The position numbers and the translations under genes were made by a program. Below the pieces are notes generated by a model that worked only from the letters and a program-made list of their open reading frames with translations, had not been told where the DNA came from and made no database searches. A stretch of DNA of 64,000 nt from Phallus indusiatus (taxonomy: Eukaryota; Basidiomycota; Agaricomycetes; Phallales; Phallaceae), in NCBI GenBank assembly GCA_027605045.1, contig JAQFWX010000018.1:682001-746000 (forward strand). Reading direction: 5' to 3'. This document shows positions 24,333 to 34,399 of the stretch, piece by piece (the stretch's first letter is position 1; every line of letters begins with the position of its first letter).

Positions 24333-27293
24333 TCATAATCTTGAGCTACCATCAAAGCCGGCAGCGGACTGTAGGTACAGCCTATCGATAACGTTGTTGT
24401 ACATTTTGTAGGCACCCCGCCTTAAGGTCGGTGAAAACCCAGTCACATTAAAAAAGGATATAAATACCTTTTGATTTTAAAGGAGGGGGTTAAAGTATCG
24501 TTCTCCTGAGTAAATTTCTCCCACGTCAAGTGGATCTTCTTAATCATTTCGAATCCGTTAAGACCAACTCTTCTCGCTTGCTTGGATAGATCGTCCAGAA
24601 TTAACTTCTGAATACGTTCGTCTCTGATCGATGCCTTCAAAGCTTCAGCGTCACTTTTAGTTACAGCCTCTGCGCCAGTGAGCTTCGTCAGTTGGCTGGC
24701 TATATATTCTTCATTTGGGACGACGACCGCAACAAGGTATTCGCGAAGTGAATCACCGTGAACGTAAATTTGTTCAATGCTAGGGGACCCTGCATACAAA
24801 CTTTCTAGTCGTTCAAGGCAGACAAATTCACCTTGGGCAAGTTTAATAACATTCTGCGTAGATTGGTTTGAGTGATGGCTGTATGAAAGAGCGTACAAGC
24901 TCTCACCTTGACACGGTCTATGATTTTGAACCGGCCACAAGCATCAATTTCGGCGACATCACCCGTGCGATACCAGCCTTGTTCATCTATCACGTCGCTT
25001 GTACTGGCTTTATCTACTCAAAGCGTGTCATTGATGCGCGACAGAGCACGAAATGAGGTCGAAATGCCTTTATAATACCCCTTCATGACATTTAAACCAC
25101 GGCAATATAACTCGCCACGAGGATTTGGTTTATCTTCAGAAGTATAACCTAAGGAGGGTATATCCACAAGCTTGAGTTCGCAAGCTGGTTGCGGAGGGCC
25201 AACCGTTCCCGAAGAGGTAGGGTCTCCCTTTAGGGTCCTGGTACTAATACAGACCGTTTCTGTAGCACCATACCTATTTAAATATGTAATTTCTTGGGTG
25301 AAGCCACGGATACCAAGTCTTACCCTGGATGTAAAGTCAGGCATTGAAGCTGAGCCCTAAGATATTGTGACTGCACCTTCATAAATTTGACATGAAAACG
25401 CGATTTTCAAAAAGTCAATGACATCAGCAGATATGGGGGCTGATCCCGACAGCAGATCATGAATATGTCCTCCTAGAACGTTTCTGACCTGAAAGTGCGA
25501 GATGCTTACTCATTCCAGAAAAGAAATGAACGCGATAAAGAGTTGCATACTTTGCGGAATACAAGAACATCCCAGACAGGGTGCGTAACCTGGCCGGTTG
25601 CATGAAGTCTCGCCAGTTTCTCACGTACGGCTCTTCGAAAGATATCCCCTATTATAGTATGTGATTCGGTATGTCAAAAAGAGATAACACGGAGGTACCT
25701 CTTAGACCGGGAACGTCAGCAGCGGCATAAATGGCTTGGTAAATTTTGTTGTACACTCGCGGGACACCGGGAAGGCCAGTTGGCTTGAGTATTTGTGCGT
25801 CTTCCATCAAACGTAACGGGTCTCCTGTGGAATATCCAATGCCGCCTCCTCGGTTGAGTGCATACAGGTCAATGATACGCTATCCCGCTAAACTTGAATC
25901 TCAAAGGGTAACTTGAAAATGTATTAAACCCACACCCAATATATGAGCCAAAGGCAAGTATGATAATACGCGACCTGGTTCTACCAAGTCTACTCCAAAA
26001 TCAGCTGAACAGACAGCTATTGCACATTGGCCATGAGTTAGGATGACGCCTATATCAAAAAAAGCATAAGAGAAGAAGGGTAAATGAGATTGCGAGGGCT
26101 ACCTTTAGGATCACCCGTGGTGCCCTAAGAATGGCTGAATCAACAAAGTGGGAGGAGGTTTAAGGAGTATAACTCACGGAAGTATAGCAAATAGAATAAA
26201 GCTGATCCGGGGTGGGAATGATGGGGTCTTTTAAATTCTGCTTTCCTATTGCTTCGACTTCAGAATAAAGTTATCAAATATGCACCAAAATAAGTAAAAA
26301 AGTGAAATGATGCTCACATTGCTTGAAAGTCAAAAACTCTACGCTCGTATTTTTTGCCCATTCATTTGCTAGTTGACGGGCCTGATCTGGAAGCTCGTCC
26401 ATGCAAACAATCATTTTCAAGAACTTGAGACGAGGTGCCAAAGCCAGTATAGTAGGCAGGTGAGTGTCAGAGACGAAAATAATTGACAGCTCAGCATGAT
26501 TGCAACTAAGTAAACTTATAAGCTTCTATGAATGATGAGACACAATAGATTGATACGTGCATATAATCTTGAAGTATACAAATAGTTTGGTAAATTGGTT
26601 GATGAGAGAGAAAGTATAAACACTTCACCGACGGAGGAGAGGCCTAACGTTTCGTATAGACAAACTGAAACCTTGGCATACGCCTGAACGGCAAGATCTA
26701 CTAACTGCCATTCTGTTTACATTTATATTAACAGTGTAAAACCGTATTTAACCGCGGTACAGACCTGGTCTATTTTGACTCCATATACCAACTGTGGGTA
26801 AATCGGTACCTCCAACCCTCTTCTGTTGCCACATGAAATCCAAGGCACTACCGATATACCGTCTTCGTTCATCAACCTGAACATATGAAATCCAAGTGTA
26901 GTGAGGGGAGAATTTAAGTGGTTTTGAAGACACAAGCTCCCTGTGACCCAAACAAGGACCTTGTGGGGAATGTTGTAAGCCGGAAAGGAAAACCTCGTAG
27001 AGTGTCCGTCTCGCTACTTCATGGTCAAAGCTGATAAGCTCTTTCCATGCACCTTAAGAATGAAATAAAGGATTTAAACATTATAGCTAGTACAAGACAA
27101 TGTGTCGCCTATACCATTACGATATATGCCTATAAAAAAGTGACTTCCAAATTGCTGTTTCCAAAGGAACGGGTGGTTACTTGCCTGTTTGCCCTGGTTT
27201 CTTCGTATTTGGAATTTCAAAGGCCTGTTTTCTATAATCAAAACCTTCCGGATAGTGAACAGTCCTAGGTTCTGAAACTTTGATGTCGGTCAT
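24333..27293 (-). CDS. Long-chain acyl-CoA synthetase, peroxisomal type (PTS1 SRL)
   Basis: This AMP-forming enzyme activates fatty acids to acyl-CoA with ATP. The minus-strand exons show the AMP-binding motif (GTTGDPKGVILTHGQ, then LSYLPLAHIL), the ATET motif in NRYGATETVCIS, the motor hinge WYRTGDVAEIDACGRFKIIDRVK in two parts, and the C-terminal QGEFVCLERLE..Y and TLTPSFKIKR segments. Extending past TPSFKIK through an intron (GTATTTAT to CTTAAG) gives RGAYKMYNNVIDRLYLQ and a C terminus ...GSSRL, a recognised-type peroxisomal targeting tripeptide. It probably feeds peroxisomal beta-oxidation. The ATG at 27291-27293 opens MTDIKVSEPRTVHYPEGFDY; the frame stays open further upstream only from a TTG. 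Many short introns. Confidence 0.88.
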
Positions 27294-27996
27294 GAAGCTT
27301 GAAGGTTCGGTTAGAAGCAACAAGCACTGTGAAGGTGCGAATCCGGTTGTATAATCATTGGCTCGGCACTTGGCTTCGCTGTCGGCACTGGTACTACCCA
27401 ATGAAGATTTCGACTACTTAGATTTTGCTCCAGCTTTGTGTATTTCTTCATTAGCGGGCTATCTTAGCTGACCTTGATTCAATTTACATTATTGTTCATC
27501 ACTCTGCTCGGTCCCTACTACTATAGCATATCGTCTGGAAGTCTCTCTCATCGCCGGGTCGATTTCGGGTTAACATACCTGGAAAGGAATCTGCTAGGAG
27601 CGATTTTTGATTGATGAACCCGGAACACGTTTTTTCTTTAGATTACCTTTTATGTACCTCTAAACAAATCATCACTGCTATCATATCCAGGAAATGAGTC
27701 ACATTGTGGTGATGATCTAGCACGTTCAAGTTCATTAGTATTCAAATAGACGAATCAAACCATCGTCCTCTATAGTGATTCACAGGGAGGGAAAGGCATA
27801 CCATCAACATGTCGGGCTGTGGAGATTGGGATGTATATTCCAGGAAATCTTCCGTAATAGACATTGTTCGTTTAGACATTTAGGATCGATATTGGCTGGT
27901 CCATTGTTGTATACTATTAAATCGACGATAACAATACATAGAGTGTAATAACTGATAATACACCGGTGAAAAGCGGGGAGCTCTGGACGGGACGTT
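27294..27996. other. Intergenic, about 700 bp
   Basis: This lies between the acyl-CoA synthetase start and the stop of the penta-EF-hand gene, both on the minus strand. It should contain the synthetase promoter. I see no TATA box, ORF or repeat that I can support. Confidence 0.4.
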
Positions 27997-29088
27997 TCAT
28001 GGTGTACTCAACATAAGCTGACACGATGTATGAGATGCTTCCATCTTTAACCAACTTGTAAAAGTTTTGACTCACTCTCATGAAGGTCTCATAACTGATC
28101 TGAATTACGCCATCTCGATCCGTATCTTCTCTAATTGGGTATTAGCATAAGGGCTAGTGACGCATCGGAGTGAGCCTACCTTTGAAAATTCTCCGTCAAA
28201 TTCTTCACGGTGACACAAGCCCTGACGAATCTGTCAAATGTGATTCCTGTAGAATACTGTCGGACACCGGTTTCTGACGGTAAGGATGCTGTATAATATA
28301 CATTCAACTATGTTCGTTAATTCCGAAAGACGTGGGGGATTACCATATTTCTGCTCCAAGAGCATTAATATTGTCGGGGATAAATTGTAGCCAAAGCTCC
28401 TTAGGGCAGAGGAGAGCTCAGCACCATCGATACTTCCTAAGGCGACGATTTGTATGAGATAAGGTAGTAAAACCGCGATGAACGTACCACTGCCGTCACG
28501 ATCAAACTGTCGAAAGACGTTTTGCCAATCACTTATGTACTTCCATAGTCCCATAAACTCTATGAAAACGGTTAAAAAACGTCGCCAACGGCATGGTGAA
28601 TAGAACTAAATACCATTGAGTCCGATTGTTCCGTCCCTGTTCACATCCTATACGGCTCTCATTAGCACTTTCGATGTATCAAGATTGGCAAAAACCTCTC
28701 TTACAAACATATTCATCAACATTTGACAGGTATCCAAATCAAAATCTGAGATATATAGTGTGAGTTGTATAGTTCCCAAGAGCGAATGGAGATGTTTTAC
28801 TTGTCCAATTTCCGTTTACAAGAGCTCTTTGCAACTCCCGGATAGTGATTGAGCCCGAGTGGTCGATGTCGACCTGAATTTACGTTTAGGCTGAGCAAGA
28901 AGGGATTATGAAGGGCTTACCGTTGTAAACGTCCTGATAATTTCATCATCTTGACTCACAAAGCCTCCCGCCACAGATGACGGTCGTGCTTGATATACTT
29001 GGCTTGCCGGAGTCGAGTAACGGGGGGCTGGAGTCTGATGTGGACGAGGAGTTAATCGATGATTTGGAGCAGTTTGAGTGTAATTCAT
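27997..29088 (-). CDS. Penta-EF-hand calcium-binding protein (ALG-2/peflin family)
   Basis: The minus-strand gene begins with a Pro/Gln/Thr-rich, probably disordered N terminus (MNYTQTAPNHRLTPRPHQTP), like peflin and fungal Pef1. It is followed by EF-hands with good loops: DIDHSGSITIRE, DVNRDGTIGLNE, DRDGSGTIDGAE and DTDRDGVIQISYE, with the helix GLWKYISDWQNVFRQF between loops two and three as in the family. Members link calcium to budding, membrane traffic and cell polarity. The last intron (GTGAGT to GTCAG) gives a short C terminus ETFMRLMLSTP, which fits the usual end of the fifth hand better than the read-through frame. Start ATG 29086-29088. Confidence 0.86.
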
Positions 29089-29660
29089 GTTTAGAATGAT
29101 TTCTTACTACACCGGTTGTATTTCCTTATAACCAAGTTGCCTGGGAAGGCTGTGCTCACTAGCTAACACCGCTCAATTTGAACCGGGCCAGTTACGATCG
29201 GTTCCGCACCGATGGGCGCTAATCTCTCACAAACTGCGCCCCTGGTGAACAAAAAATGGCATCATGATCTGCGGAATGCGGTTCTAGTCGAAGAATTAAT
29301 CTCTGCGTTAATGTTACGCATGTTGAAACTATAGAAGCATTTGTGAACAGGAGCAGGTGTTGCAAGCAGTGTACTACCTGAACAGATCCGACGCGAGCGC
29401 CCATATTGAGGCGCACATACCATCATCTGCGCGTATCTCGACTTTTCACTAAAGGGTACGTCCTTCCACGAAATTCTACATAGTCGGGTACTTCTTACGC
29501 ACGCCTTTGACCTTCTTCATTCAACGTTTCCTAGAACTCGGAGGAGTAGCCAGTCTCATACAACGTCGACGCCTCCCCGTCTCAAAATTAACTCGCGAAT
29601 ATCCTCGAGAGGAAGCTCGGTGATTAGACGTACGAATTTGAGCCGGATATAGTAGCAAGG
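29089..29660. other. Intergenic or undetected 5' part of the kinase-like locus
   Basis: About 570 bp between two divergent loci. Upstream exons of the FunK1-like relic could lie here, but no frame continues convincingly. A minus-strand open frame at 29556-29768 reads protein-like over VRLITELPLEDIRELIL but has no start, splice or family support. Confidence 0.35.
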
Positions 29661-30880
29661 ATGTTGTCTCCTAAGCTGCTTCGAAAGGATGTAAAATCCA
29701 GCAAATATCCCGCCTTGGGAGATTACGAATGCCTCATTGACGAGCCTACCGTGCAGCATGCGATGCAACAGCTCCCGAATCTGGAATACACGGACTGGGA
29801 TCCGTCGGAAGCACTAGATTATACCTCAATGGCTACCTTTTTGACTGAGTGCATCGAAGAGTGCGATAATATTTATGACGTCATCTACCAGGAGCAGCAC
29901 CCAACAAAACGACGCTAGTTCCAGAGGTGGTGGATTCTCGAGTGCTTTGGATCACGGTACTGGTCGATGAAGGACAGTCCCTTGAGACTTGTCTTGACGC
30001 ACTAGATCTATGTGAATTTCTTCTACATTCTATGATTGGTATGTACTTATTCGCACACATGCACTTCACTGAGATGTATAAAAGGTTGGCTCTCACTGTA
30101 TCAGCACGGATATCTACATCGAGATGTCAGTAGTATCGGCAACAGTTGCTCAAGCTCACCAATCTTGTGAAACGTAGATCATTCAACACCTTGGAATTCA
30201 CTAGCCTTATAGCATCTGGAGAAGAAAAAGGAGAGCTGATCGATCAAATCGGGATTTGGTGGTGAGACTGTGTGATGTTTTATCGAAAAGAATTACCCCA
30301 AGTCGTCGGAACACATGAAGCTGCTCACGCTTGCTCAAAAGTTAAATGCAACCTTGACTCAGTTTGAGTTGTCCTCTGAATGCAAGGCTATTGTTATCGA
30401 TGGTGACATGGCGGCATATATACTGGATTGCTTGACGTCCCGCCATAATCCAGGATTTTTTGTTGTGAGTTGCGCCAGTCACTGCCCTACATTCTGAATT
30501 TTAAACCGACTGGCCGTAGGGAACTTCCGCTGGGTTCATGTCATTTCTACTCACCCAAGTGATAGAAATAAATCGAAAACATCTTCATTTCCCGGTGGAT
30601 GACCTGTGGTCTTTCTTCTGGACAGCGCTTTGGGCGACACTATGCAATCATCGTTGCAGAAACACGCAAAAAAACGGAGGAGGTGCGATTGCGTCAAGAG
30701 TTATACGGAGCGCTTCGTGACAACGTGGCGCCGGCCATTTACAAGGACGCCTTCATCTACACGAACAAAGATTACTCGAACATACTTCGGCAGATGGGAC
30801 CATTGCTCCGGTCGTGGTACGCGTATTTAGAGTCGAAGGTCGATGTTGAATGGGCAATTGAGAAACGCAAAATGCACTGA
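29661..30880 (+). pseudogene. FunK1-like fungal-type protein kinase, frame broken
   Basis: FunK1 kinases are an expanded family of mushroom-forming fungi with unclear roles. Pieces visible in order are: DYECLIDEPTV; VDSRVLWITVLVDEGQSLE and LLHSMIG, the usual hinge region; the catalytic loop as YLHRDVSSIGNS, with one Ser more than the usual HRDIS.GN; the metal-binding segment AIVIDGDMAAYI; then HFPVDDLWSFFWTALWATL, typical of the C lobe; and a helical tail. Two frame changes need no intron: one near the A-run at 29906-29909 and one at A7, 30668-30674, after which the frame reads TEEVRLRQELYG. It may be a decayed copy, or the breaks may be indel errors in homopolymers. The start at 29661 is only the first ATG of the first visible piece. 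Confidence 0.6.
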
Positions 30881-31195
30881 AGCGGGAACAAATGAAAATA
30901 AGGAAGGTATTTCTATGCTATTTCATACGATTGCGTACCAGGGTGTGCTTGATATTTCTGATCTTATTATTGAGCATGTCAAGACTATCAAAAATGCTTC
31001 GAAATAATTGTATTCACCCTTATGTATACTACGACGAGAACTAGGGTTTTATCTGTATCATGTCCAGCGGAACTCTAATTGGAATTGCGGCTAGTGCATT
31101 GATTTGACATTGACGTCTCTCCGAATCGCGGTACATATACAGGGACTAACGAACGTTTGTCAAGCTTCCGCTGCTTTGATCAACTTTAGCCACAG
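30881..31195. other. Intergenic, about 315 bp
   Basis: Follows the kinase relic and holds the probable promoter of the HAD gene. The plus-strand open frame beginning at 31104 overlaps the HAD start in another phase and shows no family features. Nothing else seen. Confidence 0.4.
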
Positions 31196-32365
31196 ATGGT
31201 TATCAAGGCTGTTATATTCGACATTGGCGGTGTCGTTATGCGTAGTCCGATGCTTGCTATTGCTCAGTACGAGAAGGAAAACAACCTACCACCCAACTAC
31301 ATTAATTGCATCATGTACGATATACGCTTAGTAAATCAGTTTCAGTGAGAGACCGTCTTATTCTAATGTTTTTAGAGCCAATATCGGTCCCAGTGGGGCC
31401 TTTCAAAGATTAGAACGGGGAGAAATCTCATTATTTCCATTCTACAAGGCATTCTCATCGGAGCTGTCTGCTCTCCAAGGAAAAATTTGGTACGAACAGT
31501 ATTGCGAGAACAGAGGCTTAAGTGAGTAAAGCCTGAAAGAACGATTATTGGGGCTCAACGGGTATTACCCCGGACTGGACAGAATGTCCTCCCTTGCCAG
31601 ATGATATCCAAATAGACGGTCGCCAGGTTGCTTAATTAGAGTATGTTGCTCCTTTAACCAGTTCGACTCATTGTCTTTGTCTAGCTGTTCGGAAGGATGA
31701 TGAGAGAGAGCGCAGTCTTTGATGATTTAGTTGTTCGCGCTATCAAACAACTGCGCGGTAAGTAGTAGTCTTGTTGAGGCTCTGCAGTTCTAGTCCTGTA
31801 GCGCTCAATCTGTTGGACACTATAGCAACAGGTCGCTACCGCGTTATAGCATTAACAAACAACTACTCTCGATCGCGGGAAACAGCAGCAATTGATGCGC
31901 CCTCTGGATGCGATATAGAGGCAGAATTGGAATTTTTGGGATGGCAAGAGGGCCCCGTGACACCACAATTGCGAGAGTTATTCGATGATTTCTGCGACTC
32001 CAGTACCTTTGGTCTTCGAAAGCCCGATCCAGCTTTTTACTTATTGGCATGCAAAAGAAACCAGATAGTGCCATCAGAAGCAATATTTTTAGACGACATT
32101 GGATAGTGAGTATATGAAATGTTCATGCGAAAGAGGAAGATAATTGTCAAACTCGTTTTTGGCGTTTGCAGTAACTTGAAGACGGCGAAGGACCTGGGAA
32201 TGAAGACAATACGTACGTCAGCGGATTCCATCATTGTGCCATTTGAAAACTGAAGGAAGCACATGAGCAGAAGTTAGAATTGGGAAATCAGAACAAGCAC
32301 TGCAGGAATTAGGTCAATTGTTAGGGCTTAGCCTCACGGAAAACCAAATGAGAGCACAATTGTAA
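31196..32365 (+). CDS. HAD-superfamily hydrolase (ACAD10/EPHX2 N-domain-like)
   Basis: Exons give a haloacid-dehalogenase-fold phosphatase-like protein. Motif I is KAVIFDIGGVVMRSP, with the nucleophile Asp but Gly at the usual second Asp, a form also common in the ACAD10/EPHX2-like group. Motif II is VIALTNNYSRSRE, motif III lies in FGLRKPDPAFYLLACK, and motif IV in EAIFLDDIG followed by NLKTAKDLGMKTI. A last intron (GTACGTCAG to GAGCAG) continues to VRIGKSEQALQELGQLLGL and ends ENQMRAQL before TAA 32363-32365; reading through instead gives an early stop. The cap region between motifs I and II is short. Substrate unknown. Confidence 0.8.
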
Positions 32366-32398
32366 ACTTCTATTGAGTATGATAGTATTATAGGATAT

Positions 32399-32788
32399 TT
32401 AGAATGGTTTGTCTTCCGCGGGTACTTTATCCTCGTAGTAGTGCTTAACCTTCAGAATATTATAAGACCAGATTGAGGGAAGGACTAAAGAGGAATAACG
32501 CACAACGGGAATGTTCAAGAGGAGTCCTTTTTTCACAACCGGGGTAACGGATAAAAGGAATGTTCCGGCCACTCCTGAAATAGTGCTCGTAACGAAATAA
32601 AACGAGAAAATCTGAAAATCCATTGACATACCCGCACATACACCCCAAATACCAAGGGTCGGTAGCCATCTTTTAATGGACTAGCATAACTTATAAACTT
32701 GGCATAAAAAAATAAAAGCAAACAAACCGACCTGAGAAGTAATTGTTCCCAACCTGTTCTGATTACCTTTAAAAGTAACCGAGGGCAT
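32399..32788 (-). CDS. QCR10: Cytochrome bc1 complex subunit 10 (QCR10-like)
   Basis: Four small exons join to a product of about 75 residues: MPSVTFKGNQNRLGTITSQ, SIKRWLPTLGIWGVCAG, then VAGTFLLSVTPVVKKG with LLLNIPV, and VKHYYEDKVPAEDKPF. There is one transmembrane helix (LGIWGVCAG to LLSVTP). The P.L..WG motif before the helix and the ending P.EDKP match yeast Qcr10, a small inner-membrane subunit of respiratory complex III. Introns are GTCGGT to GCTAG, GTATGT to TTCAG and GTGCGT to TGAAG. Without the last intron the frame is also open but adds 18 residues that break the family pattern. The stop is 34 bp from the HAD stop (convergent). Confidence 0.82.
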
Positions 32789-32918
32789 TGTATCTTGTGG
32801 ATGGTATACGAGTAATTCGGACTCTGAACAACAGTTACTTTGGCTCGTCACAACCGGAATTGCCAAATTGCTTTAAAGTGTCCTCTCAGATTTTTTGAGC
32901 TATAACTCATTCTGACCA

Positions 32919-33956
32919 ATGGTCAACCCACGTCAAAGGCGAAAATCGAAGGCAGCTGCACACAAGAAAACACGACCATCTCGACATGTCCAGGTGAGTT
33001 TTATCCAGAATTCGAGACAAAACGGTCGTCCCTATCATCGTGTGATTGTTTTTTTTTCAGCGTAATCTCAGGAAAATGAAACGTCAGTATTGGTCGTGCT
33101 TCTATTTATGATATAAATGATTGTGGCTGTCATTAGCCATTCGTGGACCCAAAGTTCTACAGGAGGCATGGGACAAGAAGAAAACAGTCAAACAGAAGTA
33201 AAAGCTGGTTACTGCATTTCACCCTATTAATACTGAGTATATTGTAGCTATGCTGCTCTGGGGCTAGCGAATTCCTTGAAGATAGCGGATTCAGGAGGGA
33301 CCGAGAAACTCATATATCCACAGCCTGCGGAAACATCTACAGGCGACAGTTCACAATCACATCTTGAAGGTTCAAGCAAACCAGAAGTTTCCCAAAGCTT
33401 TGGCAGAATCATTCGCGATGAATCTGGGAGAATCATTGATGTCCAGTTAATTGAATCAGATGAAAGCAACCCAATTGAAATCAGTGGGGCGGAAGGTAAC
33501 CAAAAAAAGTCTCAGGAAGAGGCACTACAAGCCAGTAACGGGGAAGTCATAGAAGGTTTGTCATTTTATTTTATATAATCGCTATCTTTCATATTGTTGT
33601 GCGAATTTAGCTTTAGAAATGTTGGCGCAGACATCATGTCCCGTTCAACGGCATACCTCTGAAACAGAAACGGCAGCTTTAAAACGACTAATAGCCAAAC
33701 ATGGTCATGATTTCAATGCCATGGCCAAAGATATACGGCTGAACCGGTGGCAGGTAAAGTTTGATGGGCAAAACACGGGTTTTTTTTGACACTAAAAATA
33801 TGGTTTATATTAGCGGACGTCTGGAGAACTTCGACGAGCGTGGGTGTCGTTATTCATCAAGGTTGCATACCTGTGTAGCTGACATTCACATTCTATTTAT
33901 AGATGCAAGAAGGCAGGCTTAGTTTAGATATGTTTGGGAAATCCAAGAAGACTTGA
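32919..33956 (+). CDS. NOP16: Nucleolar protein 16 (60S ribosome biogenesis)
   Basis: NOP16 is a nucleolar pre-60S assembly factor. The gene begins MVNPRQRRKSKAAAHKKTRP, the family's basic N terminus, followed by small exons RNLRKMKR and AIRGPKVLQEAWDKKKTVKQ. An acidic/polar middle with FGRIIRDESGRIIDVQL comes next, and the conserved C-terminal region HTSETETAALKRLIAKHG, DFNAMAKDIRLNRWQ, RTSGELRRAW and a last exon MQEGRLSLDM. Introns of about 50-60 nt are clear at each join. The TGA is at 33954-33956. The ATG at 32919 is 131 bp from the divergent QCR10 start. Confidence 0.92.
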
Positions 33957-34399
33957 CCCGCCATAATTAAATGATTTTTCACAGATGACAGATGAAGGCT
34001 GTATGGGGATATTTTTCTTATTTTGGGATAGCTGGAGAAAGTAAGGGAGTGATTGGATCATCATTAACTTCATGATTATCATCGTGTGGTCGACGCATAT
34101 GGTTGCGGGGATCTCCCAGTATGCTCAAAGGGGGGATCTCGATATTTTCCTGTGTCAGGTTTAGCGACCGAAAAAATATGATAATAAGGCTGACGTATAA
34201 TTATTGCCTCTTCGCACTGTGTAGTAGATCTTAGTGTCAATCAAAGTTAAACCACATGCAGACCAATCGCTGTTGAAGGATTTTAGTCGAACTGTTTGAA
34301 AGCGCCTGCCAGAATTTTGTCGTCCTTCACCGTATACGCATAGCCTGCCCGTGGCTCACTGTCACGAGCCTAGCTCTTACAAGTGCGAGTGTACGAGTT
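33957..34399. other. Intergenic, about 440 bp
   Basis: Holds the NOP16 terminator and the promoter of the zinc-cluster regulator. AT-rich. No ORF, tRNA or repeat that I can support. Confidence 0.4.

Noticed and set aside
27294..27401. N-terminal extension of the acyl-CoA synthetase
   Set aside because: The upstream codon is TTG; the ATG at 27291-27293 gives a natural N terminus.
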